Origin: Halomarina litorea
Lineage (GTDB): Archaea; Halobacteriota; Halobacteria; Halobacteriales; Haloarculaceae
Direction of reading: 5' to 3'
Length of the DNA stretch: 64,000 nt
Assembly (NCBI RefSeq): GCF_024227715.1
Contig: NZ_CP100448.1
Location: 124,001-188,000, forward strand
Part shown: piece by piece, positions 44,131 through 53,350 of the stretch
How positions within the stretch are numbered: the stretch's first letter is position 1
Layout of the letters: the number at the start of each line of letters is the position of its first letter
Translations under genes and position numbers: made by a program
The notes under the pieces: generated by a model
Databases searched by the model: none
Seen by the model: the letters and a program-made list of their open reading frames with translations, nothing else
Told to the model about the DNA's origin: nothing

Positions 44131-44478
44131 CTATAGGAACTCTCGGACTTCCGAGTACCACATGTCGTGGTGGTCGACGGCGTCGAGACCGCGCGCGAGG
44201 TCGACGGCGATGACGTGCCAGCAGCGCTCGTCGGGGTCCTCGGGGTCGAGGTTGTACTGGCTGTCCTTGCAGCCACAGCCGCCGTCCTCGACGACGTACT
44301 CCTCGGCGTGGCCGACGACGACAGTGAAATCGAGGTACTCCTTCACCCGTCGCTCGGCGACGGCCTCGATGGCACGGGACCCCCGGGAGCCGTGGGCGTC
44401 GAGGAGTTGACGGGCGACGCGGGCGTCGAGTTCGCCCGTCTCGGCCAGCGTCGCCCGCCACTCGTCGGCCGATGTCAC
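44131..44478 (-). CDS. SWIM zinc-finger protein
   Basis: A protein of 115 residues. The SWIM motif CxC...CxH is formed by Cys68, Cys70, Cys86 and His88 (GGCGCKDSQYNLDPEDPDERCWHVIAV). In front is a helical half with RVKEYLDFTVVVGHAEEYVVED. SWIM domains bind DNA or proteins and occur in recombination (SWS1-like) and transposon-related proteins; stand-alone forms are common in haloarchaea with no known function. The gene lies exactly between two inverted repeat copies, which raises the question of whether it moves as a cassette. Confidence 0.85.
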   Translation of the reverse strand: MTSADEWRATLAETGELDARVARQLLDAHGSRGSRAIEAVAERRVKEYLDFTVVVGHAEEYVVEDGGCGCKDSQYNLDPEDPDERCWHVIAVDLARGLDAVDHHDMWYSEVREFL

Positions 44479-44575
44479 ACCATGGGTAGCCGGGGGGGGG
44501 CAAAACAGGTTCGGGTCACGGCGAACGCCAGTGAGCCGTGACTAGGGAGCGGTAGCGACTGTAGTCCCGACGAGC

Positions 44576-44632
44576 CGCGCGGGACCTTCGGTCCCGATGG
44601 AAACCGGAACGCGGAGCGTTCCGGTGACGAAG
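44576..44632 (-). repeat. Right copy of inverted repeat flanking the SWIM gene
   Basis: This is the reverse complement counterpart of 44011-44067 (8 mismatches in 57). With the left copy it encloses about 510 bp containing only the SWIM zinc-finger gene. Confidence 0.75.
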
Positions 44633-44689
44633 CGAGTCGGGAGCAAGGAGCGCGAGCGAGTGGGGTCACGGCGAACGAGTCGACTCAGA

Positions 44690-44800
44690 GTGGAAGGAGC
44701 ACGGGAGTGCCCCGTCGTCTACCACGTCGGCGCGAAAGCCCTCGCAGTGGACGGCGACCCAGTCGGGATCGTGTCTCGGGGGACGGCCGCGTCACGATAG
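44690..44800 (+). CDS. Doubtful 36-residue open frame
   Basis: A short frame from a possible GTG start reads VEGARECPVVYHV and then GAKALAVDGDPVGIV, with G/C-ending codons and protein-like composition. It has no recognised family, is very short, and could be the remnant end of a lost gene. Confidence 0.2.
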   Translation: MEGARECPVVYHVGAKALAVDGDPVGIVSRGTAASR

Positions 44801-44863
44801 CGGAGCCTCTCGGGTTTCGCCGGAGATAGTGGCCCTTTTCGCCCCCGAGGGGGTGGCCCGTGT

Positions 44864-45973
44864 ATGGAAGTGCGCGAGGGGAACGTCACGGTGGAGGTGC
44901 CCGAGCAACCGGAGGCGGGGGCGGGCGAGGGGGTCTTCTTCAACCCCGATCAGGAGTTGAACCGCGACCTGACCGTCGCCGTCCTGCGCGAACACGCCAC
45001 CCGCAGACACGACGGCCGGCCGGGCGAGTACCTCGACGCCACCGCCGCCAGCGGTATCCGGGGGGTGCGGGCCGCGAGCGAGGGCTGGGACGTCACCTGC
45101 TGTGACGTGGACGAGGAGGCCGTCGAACTCGCCCGCGAGAACCTCGCGCGCAACGACCTCGCCGGCGAGGTTGTCCATCGGAACGCGAACGCCCTCATGT
45201 ACGAACACCGGTTCGACGTGGTGGACGTCGATCCCTTCGGAACGCCCATCCCCTTCGCGGACGCCGCCTTCCGGAGCGGGCGGGAACTGGTCTGTATCAC
45301 CGCGACGGACACCGCACCCCTCTGTGGGGCGCACTTCGAGAGCGGCGTCCGGAAGTACGGCGCGATACCCCGGAACACCGACTTCCACGCCGAGATGGGC
45401 CTCCGGGTCCTCCTCTCGGCACTCGTGCGAACCGCCGCCCGGTACGACGTGGGCGCCGAACCCGTCTTCAGCCACGCGACGCGCCACTACGTCCGGACGT
45501 ACCTGCGCGTACACAATCGGGCGACCGATGCGAACGACGCACTCGACGAACTGGGCTACGTCTACCACTGCGAGGACTGCCTCTACCGCGAACACGCGTT
45601 CGGCCTCGTCGCCAACCCCGTCGACACCTGCCCGCTCTGCGAGGGGACGCGGGTGCAGGCGGCGGGACCCCTCTGGCTCGGTGCGGCCCACGACCCGGCG
45701 TTCGTCGAGGCGGTCCGCGGGCGAATCACCGACGAGATGGGGACCGCGAAGCGTGCCGGCCGCCTCTGTGAACGACTCGAGGGTGAACTCCACGAGCCGA
45801 CCCACTACGACCAGCACCGCCTCTCGAAGGAGTGGAACATCTCGGCAATCGGGATGGACGAGTTCCTCGACCGCCTGCGAGAGGCGGGCTTTGCGGCTTC
45901 GCGGACCCACTTCGGAGGGACGACGTTCAAGACGGACGCAGACGTCGGCGAGATTCGCCGCGCGACGACCTGA
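44864..45973 (+). CDS. trm1: tRNA (guanine26-N2)-dimethyltransferase
   Basis: An enzyme of 369 residues that dimethylates G26 of tRNA using SAM. It has [18 protein letters not shown] at the start, the SAM site [19 protein letters not shown], the catalytic motif [17 protein letters not shown] (DPFG), [11 protein letters not shown], and a C-terminal zinc cluster (CEDCLYREH...CPLCEG). The Trm1 hallmark [40 protein letters not shown] near the end is intact. Confidence 0.96.
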   Translation: MEVREGNVTVEVPEQPEAGAGEGVFFNPDQELNRDLTVAVLREHATRRHDGRPGEYLDATAASGIRGVRAASEGWDVTCCDVDEEAVELARENLARNDLAGEVVHRNANALMYEHRFDVVDVDPFGTPIPFADAAFRSGRELVCITATDTAPLCGAHFESGVRKYGAIPRNTDFHAEMGLRVLLSALVRTAARYDVGAEPVFSHATRHYVRTYLRVHNRATDANDALDELGYVYHCEDCLYREHAFGLVANPVDTCPLCEGTRVQAAGPLWLGAAHDPAFVEAVRGRITDEMGTAKRAGRLCERLEGELHEPTHYDQHRLSKEWNISAIGMDEFLDRLREAGFAASRTHFGGTTFKTDADVGEIRRATT

Positions 45974-45993
45974 GGCGCGAGCGGGGTCCCCCT

Positions 45994-46002
45994 GATTATA
46001 TG
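45994..46002 (+). promoter_or_regulatory. TATA box for the YihY gene
   Basis: GATTATATG lies about 28 nt before the GTG start at 46027, the spacing expected of a leaderless haloarchaeal message. This supports that start. Confidence 0.55.
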
Positions 46003-46026
46003 TAATCCTCGCGTGAATCCCGTCCC

Positions 46027-47313
46027 GTGAGCCACACCGCATCCCGACCGGTCGACATCCTCAAGGGGGTGATACACGGCGTTCGGTCGGACCGCATCAC
46101 GTTCGTCGCGGCGAGTCTCGCCTACTACGCGTTCATCTCGCTCGTCCCGCTGCTGTTGCTCGGGCTCGTCGTGGCGAACGTCGTCGGCGGTGAGGCGTTC
46201 CGGACGGAGGTCATCGGCATCGTCGAGGCCCAGCTCGGAGCCGCGGCCGGCGAGGAGATCGGCGGAGCGCTCAGGAACCAGCAGGGACAGGCGGGCGCGT
46301 CCATCGTGGCGCTCGTGACGCTCCTCTGGAGTGCCCTCAAACTGTTCCGCGGGATGGACGTGGGGTTCTCGACGGTCTACGGCGGCCCCATCGGTGGGTT
46401 CGTCGACCAACTGCGCGACGGCTTCGTGACGCTCGTCGCCGTCGGCGGCGGCATCGCCTTCACCATCGCCATCGGTGCCCTCCTCGCGATACCCTCGTTC
46501 GAACTCGTCGTCGCCGGCGTCGACCTCCTCGACCTCCTCGGGACGGTCCTCCTGCTCTGCGGGTTGACGGTCACGTTCCTCCCGCTGTACTACGTCCTCC
46601 CGACGGCCGACATCTCCATCACCGAGGCGATTCCGGGGGCGGCGTTCGCCGCCGTTGGCTGGACCGCCCTCCAGACGGGCTTTCGCCTCTACACGGAGGT
46701 ATCGAGCGGCTACGAGGCCTACGGCGTCCTCGCGGGCGCGCTGTTGCTCGTCACGTTCCTCTACTTCGGCGGCCTCGTCCTGCTGACCGGCGTCGTCCTG
46801 AACGCCGTCCTCGCGGGGCGCATCGACCAGGCGACGGACTTCAACGGGAAGAAGGCGGCACGCGGAGACACCACTCAGTTCATGAACGACGACACTACCT
46901 TCGAGACGGAACCGGCGGACGACGACTTCGGCGCGGAGGACCTCGACGAGGACGACCTCGAATCGGAGGTCCGCAGGCTGCGCAGACAGCTTCGCACCTT
47001 CGAGGACGAGATCGAGGACCGGACCGTCCACCGCGACGAACTGGAGAGCGACATGCGCCGGTACGTCCGCAAGCGGATGCGGCGCGGGAAAGCCCGCGGG
47101 TGGGGACCGTACCTCGTGCTCCTCTACGGGACGGCCATGACCATCGCCGCCTTCACGCTCATCGAGAGCGGCCTCTGGGCCGTCATGGCGATGTTCGTCA
47201 TCTGGCTGTCGACGCTCGGCCTCTACTTCGTCTTCCTGGCGATGGGCGCGGCGCTCAACTTCGTCGGCGTCCCCGGTCGCCTCCTCGACTTCGTCAGGAG
47301 CAAGCGCGGGTGA
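46027..47313 (+). CDS. YihY/BrkB-family inner membrane protein
   Basis: A protein of 428 residues, GTG start. It has the family start DILKGVIHGVRSDRITFVAASLAYYAFISLVPLLLLGLV, about six membrane segments in the first 270 residues, PTADISITEAIPGAAFAAVGWTALQTGF and LYFGGLVLLTGVVLNAVLAGRI. An unusual extension of about 150 residues follows: an acidic stretch, a charged coiled coil (DLESEVRRLRRQLRTFEDEIEDR), then two more membrane segments. Members were once called RNase BN but are membrane proteins of unclear role; the C-terminal extension is archaeal. Confidence 0.88.
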   Translation: MSHTASRPVDILKGVIHGVRSDRITFVAASLAYYAFISLVPLLLLGLVVANVVGGEAFRTEVIGIVEAQLGAAAGEEIGGALRNQQGQAGASIVALVTLLWSALKLFRGMDVGFSTVYGGPIGGFVDQLRDGFVTLVAVGGGIAFTIAIGALLAIPSFELVVAGVDLLDLLGTVLLLCGLTVTFLPLYYVLPTADISITEAIPGAAFAAVGWTALQTGFRLYTEVSSGYEAYGVLAGALLLVTFLYFGGLVLLTGVVLNAVLAGRIDQATDFNGKKAARGDTTQFMNDDTTFETEPADDDFGAEDLDEDDLESEVRRLRRQLRTFEDEIEDRTVHRDELESDMRRYVRKRMRRGKARGWGPYLVLLYGTAMTIAAFTLIESGLWAVMAMFVIWLSTLGLYFVFLAMGAALNFVGVPGRLLDFVRSKRG

Positions 47314-47383
47314 GCGAGTCAGTCCGCTCGCGACCGCGTGCCGCGGCCAAGCGGTAAGTTCTCGCCGACCGTAGTTCTCCCCG

Positions 47384-48331
47384 ATGACCCTGTTCCAGTC
47401 CTCGCCGATACCGGAGCGGGGAGTCGACGTCGTCGACGCGCTCCAGTCGCTGCTCGGAGACCCCCTCTTCGTCGTGTTCGCGCTCGTGACGCAACTCGGC
47501 GACCCGTGGTTCTACTTCGTCGTCCTCACGGGCCTGTACCTCGTCGCCGACGACGTGGCTCCGCTCGACCGGCGACGGGCGGCGTTCCTCGTCGCGCTGG
47601 CGCTCGGCGTCGTCGCGCTCACGAGCACGCTGAAGGGATACTTCGGCCTCCCGCGCCCGCCGGTCCCGGAGGTGGTTCCGGGAATCGAGGTGGTACCGCC
47701 GGCGCTACACCCGCTGTATCTGAGCGTCGCCACCGCCGACGGCTTCGCGTTCCCGAGCGGCCACGCCCTCGGCACCGCCGCCATCTGGGGGGGCGTGGCG
47801 CTCGTCCTCCGGGTCTCGACGCTCCCGCGGCGACTGCTGGCCGCGGCGCTGGTCGCGGGCCTCGTCGCGCTCTCGCGACTCGTCCTCGGCGTCCACTACC
47901 TCGTCGACGTCCTCGCCGGAGCGGTCGTCGGCGCGGCGTTTCTCGCCGTCGTGTACCTGCTGGCCGAACGGGGCGAGCGACCGAAGCGCGCGTTCGCCCT
48001 CGCCGTCGCGCTGGCGGTGGTGAGCGTCGTCACGCGGGGCCTCACCTTCGAGACGGCCGCGGCGCTCGGCGCGACGACGGGGGGGATGGTCGCGTGGCAT
48101 TACGCCGACGACCATGTCGTCGGCCGTCGCCTCACCCGCCGGGAGTGGGCCATCGGAGCGACGATGCTCGGTACGCTCGGCGTCGGCTTCGCCGTCCTCT
48201 ACACGTACCTGCCGAGTCCGGCCGTGGCGTTCGTCGGCGGCGTACTGGTCGTCGTGGGGGTACTGATGACGCCGTTGCTGGCCGACGAAGCCGACGAGCC
48301 GGACGGCCGCGAGGCGAACGTGGGGGTGTAG
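47384..48331 (+). CDS. PAP2-type membrane phosphatase
   Basis: A polytopic protein of 315 residues with the three PAP2 phosphatase motifs in order: KGYFGLPRPP, FAFPSGHALGTAA and SRLVLGVHYLVDVLAG (catalytic His in the second and third). The active site should face outside. It probably removes phosphate from a lipid phosphate or polyprenyl pyrophosphate carrier. Four further membrane segments follow the catalytic core. It is 70 bp downstream of the YihY gene on the same strand. Confidence 0.92.
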   Translation: MTLFQSSPIPERGVDVVDALQSLLGDPLFVVFALVTQLGDPWFYFVVLTGLYLVADDVAPLDRRRAAFLVALALGVVALTSTLKGYFGLPRPPVPEVVPGIEVVPPALHPLYLSVATADGFAFPSGHALGTAAIWGGVALVLRVSTLPRRLLAAALVAGLVALSRLVLGVHYLVDVLAGAVVGAAFLAVVYLLAERGERPKRAFALAVALAVVSVVTRGLTFETAAALGATTGGMVAWHYADDHVVGRRLTRREWAIGATMLGTLGVGFAVLYTYLPSPAVAFVGGVLVVVGVLMTPLLADEADEPDGREANVGV

Positions 48332-48543
48332 GGACGAGAGGACGGACGGGGCGGGCAGGCGGCACGGCTCCGGACTCGCGGAGCGTGGTGCCGCACTCCC
48401 GCGTCCGTCCGGGCGCGGGTCGGGACGTGGTCCCCGTCGCGCTCCGCGACGCGACTCAGGTCACGGGGGCGATGGCCGCGGCTTCCGGGATGAACGTTCG
48501 GGCGTCGAAAGGAGGGTGTCGCGTGTGGTTCGCGCGCGCTGGC
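48332..48543. other. Interval between PAP2 and glnA 3' ends
   Basis: This gene-free convergent region of 212 bp is GC-rich. No strong hairpin array comparable to the one at 43976 was found. Confidence 0.4.
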
Positions 48544-49908
48544 TCAGAACGTCTCGAGGTAGCGGTCGAGTTCCCACTGGGAGACGTCGACGCGGTAGTC
48601 GTCGTACTCCTGGGTTTTCGCGGCGACGAACTTCTCGTAGACGTGGTCGCCGATGGCCTCGCGGACGACTTCGTCGCTCTCGAGGGCCGTGAGCGCCTGC
48701 CCGAGGTTGGCGGGGAGCGTGTCGATGCCGTACTCCTCGCGTTTCTCCTCGTCGAACTCGTAGATGTTCTCGCGGACCGGGTCGGGGGCCTCGAGGTCGC
48801 GTTCGATGCCGTCGAGACCGGCGTGGATGATGACCGCGAGCGCGAGGTAGGGGTTACACGACGGGTCCGGCGAGCGCAGTTCGATGCGCGAGGCGGCCGG
48901 GACGCGGGCCGCAGGCTTGCGGATGAGCGCCGAGCGGTTGCGGTCGGACCACGCTACGTAGACGGGTGCCTCGTAGCCGGGGACGAGGCGCTTGTAACTG
49001 TTGACCGTCGGGTTGCAGATGGCCGTGATGGCCGGGGCGTGTTCGAGGACGCCCGCGAGGAACGAGTGGGCCGTCGCCGAGAGGTTGAACTCGTCGTCGT
49101 CGTCGTGGAACGCGTTCTCGCCGTCCTCGGTGAACAGCGAGACGTGGGTGTGCATCCCCGACCCGTTGATCCGGGCGATGGGCTTGGGCATGAACGTCGC
49201 GTGGTAGCCGTGTTCGGCGGCGATGGCGCGGACGACCATGCGGAAGGTGGCGACGTTGTCGGCCGTCGACAGCGCGTCGTCGTACTTGAAGTTGATCTCG
49301 TGTTGCCCCTCCGCGACCTCGTGGTGGCTGGCCTCGATCTCGAAGTCCATCTGTTCGAGGCCGTAGATGATGTCACGGCGGACATCGGAGGCGAGGTCCT
49401 TGGGGGCGACGTCGAAGTAGCCGCCGGCGTCGTTGGTCTTCGTCGTCGCGGTCCCGTCCTCGTCCTCCTCGAACAGGAAGAACTCGGGTTCGGGCGCGGC
49501 GTTGACCTGGTAGCCCATCTCGTCGGCGCGTGCGAGCGCCTGCCGGAGGACGTACCGGGGGTCGCCCTCGAACGGTTCGGCCGTCGAGGTGTCGACGACG
49601 TCGCACATGAGGCGGGCGGACTTCCCGTCGCGCCACGGCAGGACGGCGAACGTCGCCGGGTCGGGCATGAGGCGCATGTCGCTCTCCTGGATGCGGACGA
49701 ACCCCTCGATGGAGGAGCCGTCGAAGTAGATGCCCTCGGTGAACGCCTTCTCGGCCTGCGAGGCCGGGACGGCGACGTTCTTCACCGTCCCGAGGATGTC
49801 GGTGAACTGGAGGCGCAGGAAGTCGACTTCCTTCGATTCGATCTCGTCGACGACCGACTGGGCTGCCGTCGTCAACCCACCGTCGGGAGTTACGTTTGGG
49901 TTTGTCAT
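48544..49908 (-). CDS. glnA: Glutamine synthetase
   Basis: A glutamine synthetase of 454 residues that joins ammonia and glutamate using ATP. Signatures are [83 protein letters not shown] and [28 protein letters not shown]. The adenylylation-site Tyr region of bacterial GSI-beta is absent ([13 protein letters not shown] at the end), so control is expected at other levels. A TATA-like CTTTATAG (49939-49946) lies about 33 nt upstream, facing the divergent lrp gene. Confidence 0.96.
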   Translation of the reverse strand: MTNPNVTPDGGLTTAAQSVVDEIESKEVDFLRLQFTDILGTVKNVAVPASQAEKAFTEGIYFDGSSIEGFVRIQESDMRLMPDPATFAVLPWRDGKSARLMCDVVDTSTAEPFEGDPRYVLRQALARADEMGYQVNAAPEPEFFLFEEDEDGTATTKTNDAGGYFDVAPKDLASDVRRDIIYGLEQMDFEIEASHHEVAEGQHEINFKYDDALSTADNVATFRMVVRAIAAEHGYHATFMPKPIARINGSGMHTHVSLFTEDGENAFHDDDDEFNLSATAHSFLAGVLEHAPAITAICNPTVNSYKRLVPGYEAPVYVAWSDRNRSALIRKPAARVPAASRIELRSPDPSCNPYLALAVIIHAGLDGIERDLEAPDPVRENIYEFDEEKREEYGIDTLPANLGQALTALESDEVVREAIGDHVYEKFVAAKTQEYDDYRVDVSQWELDRYLETF

Positions 49909-49938
49909 CTTGCGCGTTGTCCATACATCCGCCTATTC

Positions 49939-50010
49939 CTATAAAGCGGTACTGGTCAGCGCAACCCTCGCCCTTCTCCGCGAGGAAATGGATATTCGTA
50001 AAATTATAGT
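49939..50010. promoter_or_regulatory. Divergent promoter region of glnA and lrp
   Basis: Two AT-rich boxes face outward in a 126-bp gap: CTTTATAG on the minus strand (49939-49946) for glnA and AAAATTATAG on the plus strand (50000-50009) for lrp. The close pairing of an Lrp-type regulator with glnA suggests that the regulator binds here to control both, as reported for other haloarchaea. Confidence 0.6.
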
Positions 50011-50034
50011 CCCCCCACAGACTGGGTAGGTGTG

Positions 50035-50493
50035 ATGACGTACGAAAATCTAGACGAGAAGCTCGTCAACGCCCTCCTGCAGGACGGGCGAGCCAGTCTC
50101 CGGAGCCTCGCGGAGGAACTCGACGTCTCCGTCACGACCGTCTCGAACCACCTGAAGGACCTCGAATCGAAGGGGGTCATCCGCGGCTACACCCCCATCG
50201 TGGACTACGACGCGCTAGGCTACGACGTGACCGCCGTCATCCAGCTGAAGGTGGAGGGCAACGCCATCCAGGAGGTCGCGGACGCGCTCCGCGAGGCCAA
50301 GCAGATGATCTCCGTCTACGAGGTGACCGGCGACCACGACATCATCGCCATCGGCAAGTTCCGCGACACGGACGGCATGAACGAGCAGATCAAACAGCTC
50401 CTGCGGGACACGAACATCAAGGAGTCGAACACCAGCGTGGTGCTGAACGCCGTTACCGAACACGAGCAGTTCCCGCTCGACGTCGAGGAGTAG
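50035..50493 (+). CDS. lrp: Lrp/AsnC-family transcription regulator
   Basis: A protein of 152 residues. The N-terminal helix-turn-helix is [45 protein letters not shown]. The C-terminal RAM/AsnC ligand domain includes [51 protein letters not shown]. It likely senses glutamine or another amino acid and controls glnA next door. ATG 50035 was preferred to the overlapping GTG 50032; both suit a leaderless start with the TATA-like box near 50000. Confidence 0.93.
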   Translation: MTYENLDEKLVNALLQDGRASLRSLAEELDVSVTTVSNHLKDLESKGVIRGYTPIVDYDALGYDVTAVIQLKVEGNAIQEVADALREAKQMISVYEVTGDHDIIAIGKFRDTDGMNEQIKQLLRDTNIKESNTSVVLNAVTEHEQFPLDVEE

Positions 50494-50529
50494 GGGTCTT
50501 AGGTGGCCGTCCCGCCAAGGGACCTCCAC

Positions 50530-51807
50530 ATGCTCACGACGACGGCCGCACTCCTCGGTGGCCTCGCCATCCTCGCGCTCACCCTCGCCAGTGCCTACTT
50601 CTCCAGCAGCGAGATCGCCGTCTTCTCGCTGCCCGCCCACCGCCTCGACGGCATGCCCGACTCCCGCCGGGTCGGAACGCTCAGACGCCTCAAGGCCGAC
50701 CCGCACCGCCTGCTCGTCACCATCCTCGTCGGCAACAACGTCGTCAACATCGCCATCGCCAGCATCGCCACCGTGCTCCTCGCGGATGCGCTCCCCGCCG
50801 AGTACGCCGTCGTCGCCTCCACGCTCGGCGTGAGCACGGTGGTGCTCGTCTTCGGCGAGATCGTCCCGAAGTCCTACGGCGTCGCCAACGCCGAGTCGTG
50901 GGCGGTCCGCTCGGCGGGGTCGCTCGCGACGCTCCAGTGGGTCCTCTACCCCATCGTCGCCGCCTTCGACCGGGGGACGGCCGCCCTCGCGCGACTCGTC
51001 GGCGGAGAGCGTGACCTCGAACGCCCCTACGTCACCCGCGAGGAACTCTCAGCGCTGGTCGGGACGGCCGAGGAACAGGGCGTCATCGACGACGAGGAAG
51101 AGCGGATGCTCCAGGGCGTCTTCGAGTTCGCGGAGATAACCGCGGGCGAGGTGATGACCCCCCGGGCCGACGTGGTCGCCGTCGCCGCGGACACCCCCGT
51201 CGACGAGGCGCTCGCGACCTGCGCGCGCGAGCGTCGGACGCGCCTGCCCGTGTTCGAGACGGACCTCGACAGCGTCGTCGGCTACGTCGACGTCCGGGAC
51301 CTGCTGGGCGCCGAGGCGCGCGGCGAGGCGCTCACGGACGTGCTCAACCCCGTCCTCCACGTCTTCGAGGGGCGCGCGCTCGACGAGGTGCTCGAGGACC
51401 TCCGGGCGGAGGGCGTCGAACTCGCCGTCGTCTTCGACCAGTTCGGCGCGGCGGAGGGACTGCTGACGCTGGAGGACCTCGCGGAGGCCGTGGTCGGCGA
51501 ACTGTACGACGTGGGCGAGCGACGGACAGTCGTCCCCCTCGACGCCGGGGGCGTGCGCGCCCGCGGGAAGGCCGCCGTCGGGGACGTGGCGACCGCGCTC
51601 GGGACCCCCTTCGGCGACGACGACCTGCAGACCGTCGCGGGACTGCTCGCCGACCGCCTCGGACGGCCCGCCGAGGAGGGCGAGACGGTGCGCGTCGACG
51701 GCGTGGCGCTCACCGTCGAACGCGTCGCGGGCAACCGCGTCCGCCGGGTGCACGTCGAGTCAGAGGAGGTCGAGCGCCCACCGGACGAGGACGGCACCGA
51801 GGAGTAG
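50530..51807 (+). CDS. CNNM/CorC-HlyC family transporter-like protein
   Basis: A protein of 425 residues. The DUF21/CNNM membrane domain (about 1-170) has ASAYFSSSEIAVFSLPAHRL and LVGNNVVNIAIASIATVLL, with FGEIVPKSYGVANAES. Two CBS domains follow (GVFEFAEITAGEVMTPRADVVAV... and ALTDVLNPVLHVFEGRALDEVLEDLRAEGVELAVVFDQFGAAEGLLTLEDLAEAVVGE). A CorC_HlyC domain ends the protein. Family members are linked to Mg2+/Na+ efflux. The last 48 bp overlap the convergent exchanger gene. Confidence 0.9.
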   Translation: MLTTTAALLGGLAILALTLASAYFSSSEIAVFSLPAHRLDGMPDSRRVGTLRRLKADPHRLLVTILVGNNVVNIAIASIATVLLADALPAEYAVVASTLGVSTVVLVFGEIVPKSYGVANAESWAVRSAGSLATLQWVLYPIVAAFDRGTAALARLVGGERDLERPYVTREELSALVGTAEEQGVIDDEEERMLQGVFEFAEITAGEVMTPRADVVAVAADTPVDEALATCARERRTRLPVFETDLDSVVGYVDVRDLLGAEARGEALTDVLNPVLHVFEGRALDEVLEDLRAEGVELAVVFDQFGAAEGLLTLEDLAEAVVGELYDVGERRTVVPLDAGGVRARGKAAVGDVATALGTPFGDDDLQTVAGLLADRLGRPAEEGETVRVDGVALTVERVAGNRVRRVHVESEEVERPPDEDGTEE

Positions 51808-52695
51808 GGACCCCTCCGGCCGGGAGAGTCGGCGGCCGCTGGCGACGAGGCCGACGGCGACGACCGAGAGACCGAGGAGCCACGCCGTCTGCCCGACCGC
51901 TTCGTCCGCGACCGGGAGGGGGGCAACGACGGCGGCCACGCCGAGGACGCCGAGCAGGTTGAACAGGTTGCTCCCCAGTACGTTGCCGACGGCGATGGTA
52001 GCGAACCCGCGCCGGGCGGCGACGACGCTCGCCGCGATTTCGGGCGAGGAGGTCCCGATGGCGACGACGGTGACGCCGATGACCCACTCCGAGACGCCGA
52101 GCAGGCGCGCGAGGTCGCTCGCGGCCGAGACGACACCGTTCGCGCCCGCGGCGATGGCGACGATGCCTGCGACGGCGAGCAGAGGGGAGAACCACCGGGC
52201 GGGGGCCGCCGCGGACTCCGGGGGCAGGTCGGCCCCGCGGACGAACAGGACGACGAGGTAGACGACGAACAGGACCAGGAGGACGCCGCCCTCGACGGAC
52301 GAGAAGCGCAGGTCGCGGACGAACCAGAGTACGAGTGCCGTCGCGAGGAGGACCATCGGGCCGTCGCGGCGCACCAGTTCCCGGGGCACCGCGACGCTCG
52401 TGCCCGCGAGAAGGACGACACCGCCGAGGATGCCGAAGTTGAACAGGTTCGACCCGACGACGCCGCCCACGGCGAGGTCCGGCCGGCCGACGAGGGCCGC
52501 GTCGACCGCCACCGCGAACTCCGGTGCCGACGTGCCGACCGAGACGACGGTGAGACCGACGACGAGGTCCGAGACGCCGGCGCGACGGGCCAGTCGGGTC
52601 GCGTGGTCGACGAACAGCGTCGCCCCGAGCCACAGCGCGCCGACCGACGCCACCAGCACCACGACGTCGACCACCACGCCGACGGAATCCACCAT
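51760..52695 (-). CDS. Na+/Ca2+ exchanger family (CaxA/NCKX-like) antiporter
   Basis: A cation/Ca2+ antiporter of 311 residues with about ten membrane segments and the two inverted alpha-repeats. These are GLTVVSVGTSAPEFAVAVDAALVGRPDLAVGGVVGSNLFNFGIL and GVTVVAIGTSSPEIAASVVAARRGFATIAVGNVLGSNLFNLLGVLG. The Glu of GTSxPE and Asn of GSNLFN are the ion ligands. The start ATG 52695 follows a non-conserved open extension. It is divergent from the HD-domain gene and overlaps the CNNM gene at its 3' end. Confidence 0.93.
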   Translation of the reverse strand: MVDSVGVVVDVVVLVASVGALWLGATLFVDHATRLARRAGVSDLVVGLTVVSVGTSAPEFAVAVDAALVGRPDLAVGGVVGSNLFNFGILGGVVLLAGTSVAVPRELVRRDGPMVLLATALVLWFVRDLRFSSVEGGVLLVLFVVYLVVLFVRGADLPPESAAAPARWFSPLLAVAGIVAIAAGANGVVSAASDLARLLGVSEWVIGVTVVAIGTSSPEIAASVVAARRGFATIAVGNVLGSNLFNLLGVLGVAAVVAPLPVADEAVGQTAWLLGLSVVAVGLVASGRRLSRPEGSLLLGAVLVRWALDLL

Positions 52696-52759
52696 GTGGT
52701 ACGTGACAGACGGAGGGGAGATAGGAAAGCCTATCCCGCAATCGGGGCAGGATGCGGCC

Positions 52760-53350
52760 ATGCTCGACGCCGTCCGCGACCGCGCCCGCCCGTTCTTCGA
52801 GGGGGCGGCCCCCGCTCACGACTGGCACCACGTCGAACGGGTCGGACGCCTCGCCCGGACGCTCGCCCGTCTCGACGACGACGAGACGGTCCTCCTCGCC
52901 GCCGTCTACCTCCACGACGTGGGACGCGAACGGGAGGCACGCGGGGAAGTCGAGGACCACGCCGTCTGGGGGGCGGAGCGTGCCCGCGAGATTCTGCCCG
53001 ACGTGGGGGCGGACGAGGACACGACGGACCACGTCGCCCACTGCGTGCGCGCCCACCGGTACTCCGGGAGCGTCGAACCGGAGACGCGCGAGGCGCGCGT
53101 CCTCTGTGACGCGGACAACCTCGACGCGATGGGCGCGGTGGGTATCGGGCGGGCGTTCGCCCACGGCGGGACGCTCGGTCACCCGATGCACGGCGACGAG
53201 GCGAGCCAACTCGCCCACGCGAAGGGGAAACTGCTCTCGCTGCGCGACCGGATGTACACCGAGCGGGGCCGGGAACTCGCGGCTCACCGCCACTCGGTGG
53301 TCGAGGAGTTCGTCGCGGAGTTCGAGGCGGAACTGGCGGGCGAGCGCTGA
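52760..53350 (+). CDS. HD-domain phosphohydrolase
   Basis: A protein of 196 residues. The metal-binding HD signature is complete: HDWHHVERVGRLARTLA, AAVYLHDVGRERE (His-Asp), a later HCVRAHRYSG and CDADNLDAMGAVGIGRAFAHGG. It resembles YedJ/YpgQ-type nucleotide or diadenosine phosphohydrolases. ATG 52760 was chosen because the long upstream frame is antisense to the exchanger gene. Confidence 0.88.
   Translation: MLDAVRDRARPFFEGAAPAHDWHHVERVGRLARTLARLDDDETVLLAAVYLHDVGREREARGEVEDHAVWGAERAREILPDVGADEDTTDHVAHCVRAHRYSGSVEPETREARVLCDADNLDAMGAVGIGRAFAHGGTLGHPMHGDEASQLAHAKGKLLSLRDRMYTERGRELAAHRHSVVEEFVAEFEAELAGER

Larger units (their letters stand above)
44479..44863. other. Gene-poor interval upstream of trm1 with hairpins
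   Basis: This stretch holds two hairpins (44580-44596, stem CGGGACC; 44603-44625, 10-bp stem) that form the right copy of the inverted repeat. No clear gene is seen apart from a doubtful 36-residue frame at 44690-44800. A G-run and AT-poor DNA make promoter spotting unreliable. Confidence 0.5.
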
